NCBI GenBank assembly: GCA_037043235.1
Contig: JAWRVZ010000566.1
Span: 90,498 to 154,497, forward strand
Source of the DNA: Rhodeus uyekii
Lineage: Eukaryota > Chordata > Actinopteri > Cypriniformes > Acheilognathidae
Length of the DNA: 64,000 bases
Reading direction: 5' to 3'
Under the pieces are notes generated by a model. It did no database searches, had not been told where the DNA came from, and saw only the letters and a list, made by a program, of their open reading frames with translations. The position numbers were made by a program, and so were the translations under genes. Shown here in pieces: positions 45,220-55,294 of this stretch (position 1 is its first letter; each line of letters opens with the position of its first letter).

Positions 45220-48200
45220 CCACACCGTACGTCCACACACACACACACACCGAGACACAAGCACACTACGAGACGTTTACCTGAGGTTTGACACTTCAAC
45301 GAGAACAGACATGCACATCCTCATCCCAAACAAAATTGAGACGTGTAAATATGAACACTAAATGCAATCACTTCAAAGCGAGAGAACAAGAAAAAGCCTT
45401 GATCAGGGAAGCGATTTGAGAAGGACTTTCATGGACGGTTGGGAAGCACACATACAGGAAGAACCCCATCGCTATGGGAGCCAAAGTATTTATTTAGGGC
45501 TTTGCTTTTGAATAATGAGCTTAATTACAAATTTGCTTTAATCAAGCATGGAACAAACAGGCTATTCTGTGAGACCCGAACAACGCACACAAGGATTTTG
45601 TCTGGCAGTAATTGTGGCGTTATTAGCGCCCGAGGTTTCTAGAATGAATGTAAACTGTGAGCACATTATAAATATGAGAATAACAAACTGTGACTTATGA
45701 AGACAATAATACTAACACTAATTGCACCATCAATGACACCCTTTGTGGATCGATTATAGCACAGATGTTTCCCCCCAAGTGTTTTTTTTTTTTCCCGAAA
45801 ATAATGCTGCTTTCTTTAAAACAGACGTGATATTTGGGGATTTAGTGGAATGGACCAAAAAAAAAAAAAGATGGATTTAATGCATCTTCCAAAAGAGAAG
45901 ATTCTCTGATATTCCTCATGCAAATGAATGTGCAACATTTGGGTCTTCTTTTTTTCTCCTCTCTATAATGGTACAGTAATTGCCTTTTACAGCGGTTTGG
46001 GAGCCTTCTGCTTTTCCCTCTGGTACAGAATAACACTTAACACCCCCTACCTCATCCCTGTCGACCCGTCTCACACCGTCCCGTCCCGTTACACTACCGA
46101 GTCAGCCAATCTCAACGGTCTTCTACACTAACAGGCAGATGCCTTTCTTTCTCTTTGCACATTTTTTGGGGTGACCAACCACTACTTTTATTGTTTGCAA
46201 TTGTAGAAAGTTTATCATATTTGAACCCTGTCAAGAATACAACGCCTGAGACGGATTTTACTGCAAAATAAAAAAATAGGCAAAATGGAAAAATATTACT
46301 TAAGTGGTTTTATGAGAACCGTAATTATTTCTGCATTAATATATTCATAGGATAATTTGGCACCCTTGCCAATTCTCATTATTGTAATTAAAGAACATGT
46401 ATATTTATGTATTATTTTAAATTGACATTTTTAAATTGCTGATTTTCATTTTAAAAAATTGCACATAATGTTTCTTTATGCAAAATATTTCTCCCCTCCC
46501 CCCAATTTTTTTTTTTTTTTTTTTATTTGGGGTGAATTTATTTATTTATTTTTTACCAAGATTCTGTCCTGGTTGAAAATCTCAATATGATCATGGAAAA
46601 GAAACTTTAGTTTTGTTCACTGCTATTGAAACCTCAATATTAACTGCAAAACATCTGCTTTTATAACTTTCACTTTACAGAAATCAAACAGGATTATTTT
46701 CTTATAAGCAATATGTGTAATTGCTATGGATTTATGCAGGAGCCGTGTAAAAGATTGAGCATGTCGACATAAACGCGTCATCTGAAATGGCGTGATGTGA
46801 CAAACATTGCTGGCTGACATATTATGCACTTTGTATGGCAAATAGAGGAGCATTGGTTTGATGATTAATTATGCGTAATGATCATGTTATCTGATTTCAG
46901 ATGTTAATTACATGTTTCTGAGATCGTAGACACTTTAATTACTGTTTCCAACACTAAATAATCCGATTTACACTGAAATGGTATGAATTCCATAATTTAT
47001 CATATTTATTTTGCCTTGGTCAATTCAGAACATGTTTTTTTTTTGCCAAAGTTATTACTGTACGTCCCTAGCAGCCACATACAAAAGGTTTCAAGTATGG
47101 TGAAGGTCTGATATGTTTGCATGCATCTTGTGAAGTGGGGTTTGTTGAGTATGACCAGTTCTAGCAATATTGTAAGCTACATCACACTTGAGGCAGTTTG
47201 ATTCTGCTGGTTGATGGTTAATACTTTACCTCTTTCTGCCTCGCTACCTTTGACCGAGTGTTAAAGCTAATCGTTCACGTATTCAAACCTGTTCTTGTAT
47301 CACACTCTCGCATTTACCGGGTGTTCACATCAATGGCTTTCAGGCATACAGCTTTAAAATGTACTGTACTTCTGCTAAATTAAATTATTTTGTTCCAGGA
47401 TAGCTGCATTTATACATATTCAAAGGTTTATATTGATAAATTACTTTTGTTTCTCTTCTGTTCGTTTGGAATGGCTGGTTACGGCTATATTTTGTTCAGA
47501 CTAGTGGGGTTGGTTGGTATAATAAGATTTAAAAGTACCTCTTCATTGCTTTGCCTTCATATTACTATGGAAGTTTGTTTCTGCCATGGAAGAAAACTAT
47601 TTCTAAGATTATTTAAAAAAAAATTAAGACCAGAACTTCATATCTCGCAATCTGGACTTTAATAACTCTCAATCTGGACTTTGTCAATCCAGACTTTAAT
47701 AACTGTTGATCTGGACTTTAATAACTCTCAATCTGGACTTTGTTAATCTGGATTTTGTTAATCCGGACTTTAATAACTCTTGATCTGCACTTTGTTAATC
47801 CAGACTTTAATAACTGTCGATCTGGACTTTAATAACTCTCAATTTGGACTTTAATCCGGACTTTAATACCTCTCAATCTGGATTTTGTTAATCCAGACTT
47901 TAATAACTCTTGATTTGGATTTTGTTAATACTAATTTTAACAACTCTCAATCTGGACTTTGTTAATCCGGACTTTAATAACTCTTGATCTGCACTTTGTC
48001 GATCCGGACTTTAATAACTCTCAATCTGGACTTTGTTAATCTGGATTTTGTTAATCCGGACTTTAATAACTCTTGATCTGCACTTTGTTAATCCAGACTT
48101 TAATAACTGTCGATCTGGACTTTAATAACTCTCAATTTGGACTTTAATCCGGACTTTAATACCTCTCAATCTGGATTTTGTTAATCCAGACTTTAATAAC

Positions 48201-49370
48201 TCTCGATCTGGACTTTGTTAATCCGGATTTTAATAACTGTCGATCTGGACTTTGATAACTCTCAATTTGGACTTTAATCCGGACTTTAATAACTATCAAA
48301 CTGGGTTTTGTTAATCCAGACATTAGTAATTATCAATCTGGACTTCAATAACTCTCAATCTGGATTTTAATAACTCTCAATCTGGATTTTTGTTAATCCA
48401 GATATTAGTAACTCACAATTTGGATTTTAAATTAGTCCAGACTTTAACTGTCAATTTGAATTTATATATTTTAATAGCTCTTAATCTGGATTTTGTTCAT
48501 CCGAATTTTAATAACACAAAATCCGGATTTTGCTAATCCAGACTTTAATAACTTGCAATTCCGAGAAAAAATTCTGAATTGCGAGAAGTCACAATTACCT
48601 TTTTTAATTTTTAATTCTGTGGCGGAAACAAGCCTCCCTAGATTCTAGTTCCGTCAGTATTGAGAGACGGCTTCATCGGACAAAGGAATCAATTTGCAGT
48701 TGCACACTGTCAGATATAGCTTTAGCATCACTTCTGGGTAGATACGATGGTCTTGTATACAGATTTTCATCTCTATTGAGTGTTACGATCAAGTAGACAT
48801 TTGAACAATTGTATTTTTCTTGTTGCTTCCTGTTTTGATATCTCGACTTCCTCAGGAATGTCTTGATTGTACATCGGCACGTACTGAAGGATTGATTTAT
48901 ACAGCTACTCTTGGAATGTTTTATGATTTGAAATGAGATTGTGACTGAGAATCAGCCAAAGTTTGGATTCTTCCTCGGACGGCAGGTTCAGCGTCTGCAG
49001 ACTCCACTTCCAGCCTGTCACATGATCAGCTCAGTTTCTGATTTCTACCCTCTTCTGATTCTCATTTTGTTCGCTTTTTTTGCTTCTTTTTTTGTATTAC
49101 AAATAAGATATGAGTCTTTAAAATGATACAGATGTTTTATTTTACAGAGAAGAAAAATAATGAAATTATATATGTACAAAATTACTTTTTTTTTTCTTCT
49201 TTTTTTTCTGTATAAAGAGAATCACATTGAGAGAATTTACTCTATTTATTCAAAGCTTGTTCTTATTTTGTAATGACCGGTTCAGTCTAATAAGATGTAA
49301 AGAAGAACTTTTCAAAGTCAACAAAGTATTTATGTCATGCAATGAAAGTAATAAATGAAGTTTTCTTTAC
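45220..49370 (+). other. Probable long 3' UTR of zfyve28 and downstream spacer
   Basis: No coding exon is seen. An AATAAA near 46268 and a second in GTAATAAATGAAG at about 49350 are plausible ends, so the 3' UTR may be about 1 or 4.1 kb. An A/C microsatellite follows the stop (45235-45251). A poly-T run lies at about 46507-46525. The 47640-48560 tandem repeat, listed separately, falls inside the longer candidate UTR. Confidence 0.45.
47640..48560. repeat. Minisatellite of CTGGACTTTAATAACTCTCAAT units
   Basis: About 40 imperfect units of roughly 20-24 bp combine two words, (T)CTGGACTTTAATAACT and TTTGTTAATCCGGACTTT. A higher-order block of about 185 bp occurs nearly identically at 47724-47908 and 48017-48205. 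Units decay toward 48560. Confidence 0.92.
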
Positions 49371-49555
49371 ATAACTGGAGGTCTCTGCTATTTTTCTTGT
49401 ATCTGTTTGTCTCTTTTATTCTATTATGCATCATATTGATCAAAAGTTATAGTTAAGATATTTATAATTTATAATAATATATTAATCATTCTAAAGAAAA
49501 ATATGAATTTGTTTTTTATATTATTTTATAACTGTTTTCAAATAATAAATGTTTC

Positions 49556-50345
49556 TTGAGCACCAAATCAACATTATTATTACAGAGATTTATGGATTGC
49601 AATTGTAATATTTCTGAATTTGAGCGCCAAATCGACGCGCGACGATCGTTTATGAATTGCAATAGTGATATTTCTGAATTTGAGCGCCAAATCGACGGGC
49701 GACGATCATTTATGAATTTCAATAGTGATATTTCTGAATTTGAGCGCCAATTCGACGGGCGACGATCATTTATGAATTGCAATAGTGATATTTCGGAATT
49801 TGAGCCCCAAATCGACGGGCGACGATCATTTATGAATTGCAATAGTGATATTTCGGAATTTAAGCGCCAAATCGACGCGCTACGACAATTTATGAATTGC
49901 AATAGTGATAAAGTGATATCTCGGAATTTGAGCGCCAAATCGACATATTACAGTGATTTATGAATTGCAATTGTAATATTTCGAAATTTGAGCGCCAAAT
50001 CGACATTATTACAGTGATTTATGAATTGTAATATTTCGGAATTTGAGCGCCAAATCGACATTATTACAGTGATTTATGAATTGCAATATTTCGGAATTTG
50101 AGCGCCAAATCGACATTATTACAGTGATTTATGAATTGCAATTGTAATATTTCGGAATTTGAGCGCCAAATCGACATTATTACAGTGATTTATGAATTGC
50201 AATTGTAATATTTCTGAATTTGAGCGCCAAATCAACATTATTACAGTGATTTATGAATTGCAATTGTAATATTTCTGAATTTGAGCGCCAAATCAACGCG
50301 TAACGATCATTTATGAATTGCAATAGTGATATTTCTGAATATGAG
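49556..50345. repeat. 60/61-bp minisatellite, block 1
   Basis: Type A units are exactly 60 bp (49561-49920, about six units; GAGCGCCAAATCGACGGGCG then ACGATCATTTATGAATTGC). Type B units of 52-61 bp follow (GACATTATTACAGTGATTTA). A last type A unit (AACGCGTAACGATC) leads into a unique tail. With a 60-bp period free of stops, both strands stay open for about 135-140 codons. Confidence 0.95.
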
Positions 50346-50484
50346 AATAACAATCATTTATGGAAGATTACAATGTAGTGCCACTGCCTTCAGGAGTTAA
50401 ATAGTTTTTAACATGCATTAAAAAAAATTTGACTTTTAAAAACATCTTTTTTTCAATGAGAACAATAGATTTTGGACTCATTAT
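50345..50484. repeat. Tail of minisatellite block 1, duplicated at 50985-51127
   Basis: AATAACAATCATTTATGGAA, GTGCCACTGCCTTCAGGAGT and TTTTGGACTCATTATG recur with few changes at 50985-51127. The whole array-plus-tail was therefore duplicated as a unit of about 640 bp. Confidence 0.9.
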
Positions 50485-51127
50485 GTAATATTTCTGAATT
50501 TGAGCGCCAAATCAACATTATTACAGTGATTTATGAATTGCAATTGTAACATTTTGGAATTTGAGCGCCAAATCAACATTATTACAGTGATTTATGAATT
50601 GCAATTGTAACATTTCGGAATTTGAGCGCCAAATCAACATTATTACAGTGATTTATGAATTGCCAAATTGTAATATTTCTGAATTTGAGCGCCAAATCAA
50701 CATTATTACAGTGATTTATGAATTGCAATTGTAATATTTCTGAATTTGAGCGCCAAATCAACATTATTACAGTGATTTATGAATTGCAATTGTAATATTT
50801 TGGAATTTGAGCGCCAAATCAACATTATTACAGTGATTTATGAATTGCAATTGTAATATTTTGGAATTTGAGCGCCAAATCAACATTATTACAGTGATTT
50901 ATGAATTGTAATATTTCTGAATTTGAGCGCCAAATCAACGCGTAACGATCATTTATGAATTGCAATAGTGATATTTCTGAATATGAGAATAACAATCATT
51001 TATGGAAGATTACAATGTAGTGCCACTGCCTTCAGGAGTTAAATAGTTTTTAACATGCATTAAAATATTTATGACTTTTAAAAACATCTTTTTTCAATGA
51101 GCACAATAGATTTTGGACTCATTATGC
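50485..51127. repeat. 60/61-bp minisatellite, block 2 with tail
   Basis: Eight type B units with CAAATCAACATTATTACAGT, one type A unit (AACGCGTAACGATC) and the duplicated tail. The order B...B-A-tail is the same as at the end of block 1. Confidence 0.93.
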
Positions 51128-51429
51128 ATTAAGTGCTAATCGGCTGTTTCCCTCTTCAAAGTATGTTTTCGTTCCCTCATAACACCAGCAGTTAATGGGA
51201 ACATTTGTGAGATCTGCATCAATTTGGCCAAGATCCCCAGAGTCCAACATTCATTTCCTTAATTTGCAAAACTCTAACAGTGCTACACAGCCACAGGAGA
51301 TACAGCTCCTCCAATATTGATGCCTGGAAGCAGAAGATGATGAAAATGTGGAAAGAGGTGAGGATGAAGGCACATTAATATCAGTGTGTGTGTGTGTGTT
51401 CATTGACAGTCTGAGAGGGGATGTGACCG

Positions 51430-51432
<3 letters not shown>

Positions 51433-51473
<41 letters not shown>
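51433..51473 (+). promoter_or_regulatory. (TG)19 tract at the acceptor of the first coding exon of nt5c1a
   Basis: About 19 TG units run directly into TAG|GTCATACAGG. No pyrimidine tract is present. This is the third TG-repeat acceptor in the window. Confidence 0.55.
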
Positions 51474-51522
51474 GTCATACAGGACAGGGCTCTTCTGTCC
51501 ATCAGTCTCTCAGCTGTTGAAC

Positions 51523-54500
51523 ATGAATAAACCACTGATGGAAGAGATGCAGACCATCAGGGAGAGGAAGGAGAGCCAGTGGAGCCCCAGCACCAAACCC
51601 ACACCGGTGAGTCTGTGTTAAACTTCCTCATGGCCTGATCAACATGGCACCGTGCAGTCGTGATGGAACAGCAGGGGTGGTTCTGAACTCACCAGAGGGC
51701 AAGTTTGATAATGCATCTAAAAATACACGGAACAGACGCGCGTTTGGTGCAGTGATGCCATCCGGGAAGACTGGGAAACGAGAGGAACGCATCGTGACTA
51801 TGATCCGGGGAAAAGGAGCTGCGCAGAATTTGGTAGGAGACATTGTGCGTTTCTAGAAAAGGCGATGCGAGCGAAACGCGATGCACCAGTTGCTTTCGTG
51901 AACGCGCAGAGAGAAAAAAGTTCATTTTCAGGACGTTTTGTTGAATCACTTGTTGGTTATTTTGCAATTATTTATTGTTATAAAATTGTTTATTTAACAT
52001 GTTGTTACTGGCGATTGTATGCTCTGACTGCTAACTATGTATTTAATTAACGTTTGATGTTGACGGAAATAGTTTGGCCTTCTTTTATTTGTTTGTTTGT
52101 GTAAATAACATTTTAGTATCTATCTTTTTGCCTACAAACATCCTAAATTGGGTATTGATATTGCACAGTCTTTATTTATTTATTTAAATAACATTCGATG
52201 TTCATGAAAAGTTTTGGTCTTATTGCACAATTTTTATTTATTTATTTACTTATATAAATAACATTTGATGTTAATGGAAAGTTTTGGTCTTATTGCACAT
52301 TTTTTATTTTTTTATTTACTTATTTAAATAACATTTGATGTTAATGGTGATTTTTAGTCCTATTGCACAGTATTTATTTATTTATTTAAATAACATTTGA
52401 TGATAATGGCAATTTTTGGTCTTTATTTACTTATTTATTTATTTAAATACCATTTTAAGTTAATGGAAAGTTTTGGTCTTATTGCACAGTTTTTTCTTTT
52501 AATTTAAATAACATTTAATGTTAATGGCAATTTTTGGTCTTAATGCACAGTCTTTATTTATTTACTTATTTAAATAGCATTTGATGTTAATGGAAATTTT
52601 TGGTCCTATTGCACAGTATTTATTTATTAACATTTGACATTCTTAATGGTAATGGTAATTGTTTGGTCTTTTTTTATGTTTGTTTGTTTGTTTGTGTGAA
52701 TAACACTTTAATATATGTGCATATAAAAACATCCAAAATTGGTTATTTCCTTTTTTGGTGTTTATTTATTTATTGAAATTTTTATGTTGTTAATGGCTAT
52801 TTCTGGTCTTATTGCACAGCATCCATCCCAATGCAATCAACATTTGAAATTGACCCTGACCAATGTTTCAGTGTTAATCTTTTATCTATTTAGTTGAAAT
52901 TCATCTATTAGCGTCAGCTGTAAATGGATAGGCTGTTTGACTGATTTATTACCAAACTTGAAATCTTTTTGAAATAACGCTTAAACAGTAATCCAAAAAT
53001 ATTTGTTGTGCTGTCAATATTACATGTATTCAGCCAAAGCCTGAGAATGCCATCACTATTGCCGTGTCCTCGCGCGCACTCTTCAACATGGATCAGGAGC
53101 AGGACATTTATGAGCAGCAGGGAATGGAGGATTACCTGAACTACCAGATCCAACATGAGGTCGAGCCATTCGCACCCGGACCGGCTTTCCCCTTCATTAA
53201 GGTCAAGCCTCTTCTAATGTACTTACACAGTAATGAGAATCTAGGGAAAAAACTTTGCCTCCATTTAAAATGATCTCAACTTCAGGGAGATAATGAATGA
53301 TCGGATTGTCCAACAGTGCTGCGGAAACAAGCAAATGTTTCTCGTTTCCCGTAGGCAGTGGAGGCCGTGAATGCTCGACTCCGAGAGCTGTATCCAGACA
53401 GTGAAGAGCTCTTTGATGTGGTTCTGATGACCAGCAATCACGCACATGTGGGACTTCGCCTCATAAATTCAATAAATCATCACCGTAGGTCAAAAGATCT
53501 GGGACTTCAAAGCTCTGTTACTGACTGCATAAACATCAGGAGTTTGTGTCCCTTTTAAAACATGGCAGACTTGTAATATATTAGTCTTTATCATCTATGT
53601 TTTAATGCCATGGACCCCCAAATATGAGGACAGGCCCATCCGAGAGACCCCATTCCTAATGCTATATATTTTAATACATAACGGCCCATTTGTACTGTGA
53701 CGAAATATTAACACAGTTTCTTCCTGAATTGAACAATTGCCATTTTATATCGACATAATGCAAATTATTAAAATATTTGATAACACTTTTACAGTAAGGT
53801 TTCATTTGTTAACATGTATTTAACTTCATTAAGATGAAGCAAGTTCAACATTTACTAATGCATCAAATCAGTTTAACTAATGTAAAAAAGTGAGACCTTA
53901 TTGTATATTTTAATAATTTGCATTACTAAATGAAAATTATTTAATTTGTGTAAGATAATGGTTTGTAAGTTCATCATGTATATGTACTTTTTAAACAAAA
54001 TAATGCTTTTTTAAATTAAGGTATATATTAAAATAAATGTAATTAATCGAATGGTTTAGCAGAATCAAATGCCGCTATCATGAAAATGGGCAAACATTTT
54101 CAAATTAATAAATATATTAGTATATTTAATGAATGTCTCGAAGGGACAGTCCAGCCCAAAAATGCCGTTATGTTGAAGGAGGTGCATTCTGAAATCCACT
54201 GCCGCTTCAATATACATTGGGTACGAAAAGTATTCAGACCCCCTTAAATTTTTCACTCTTTGTTATATTGCAGCCATTTGCTAATATCATTTAAGTTCAT
54301 TTTTCCCTCATTAATGTACACACAGCATCCCATATTGAGAGAAAAACAGAATTGTTGACATTTTTGCAGATTTATTAAAAAAGAAAAACTGAAATATCTC
54401 ATGGTCATTGGTCTCATTGTATTCAGACCCTTTGCTGTGACACTCATATATTTCACTCAAGTGTTGTCCATTTCTTCTGATCATCCTTGCGAATGGTTCT

Positions 54501-55250
54501 ACACCTTCATTTGAGTCCAGCTGTGTTTGATTACACTGATTGGACTTGATTAGGAAAGCCACACACCTGTCTATATAAGACCTTCCAGCTCACAGTGCAT
54601 GTCAGAGCAAATGAGAATCATGAGGTTAAAGGAACTGCTTAAGATCTCAGAGACACAATTGTGGGAAGGCACAGATCTGGCCAAGGTTACAAAAAATGTC
54701 TGCTGCACTTAAGGTTCCTAAGAGCACAGTGGCCTCCATAATCCTTAAATGGAAGATATTTGGCACGACCAGAACCCTTCCTAGAGCTGGCCGTCCAGCC
54801 AAACTGAGCTATCGGGGGAGAGAGGTAAAGAAGCACCCAAAGATCACTGTGGCTGAGCTCCAGAGATGCAGTCGGGAGAAAGTTGTAGAAAGTCAACCAT
54901 CACTGCAGCTCCAGCAGTCGGGGCTTTATGGCAGAGTGGCCCGATGGAATGTAAGAAAGAGTGAAACATATAAGGGGGTCTGAATACTTTCCGTACCCAC
55001 TGTATATCATTTTGAGCAATTTGTAGTTAGGGATTTAAATCAATAATCAAAATTCATCCTGAATAAAATTGTATTTATAGAAATGGCTGGATTACTGGAA
55101 TGTACTTTATCCATGTTTTCTATATATTTGCTATCTGTGAAGTGAAGGTCTAGCCCAAGTGTGTGTGTGAGAGAAAGTGTATGTGTGTGTGCGTGCGAGA
55201 GAGAGTGTTTGTGTGTGTGTGAGTGAGTGAGTGTGAGTGAGTGTGTGTGA

Positions 55251-55294
<44 letters not shown>

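Noticed and set aside
49516..49963. 135- and 140-codon frames on opposite strands as a real protein
   Set aside because: Kept only as a repeat and a finding. The frame exists because the 60-bp unit is divisible by three; neighbouring units break it and no gene context is present.
49556..51127. CRISPR array
   Set aside because: Units are contiguous without unique spacers, in a vertebrate genome, with no cas genes.
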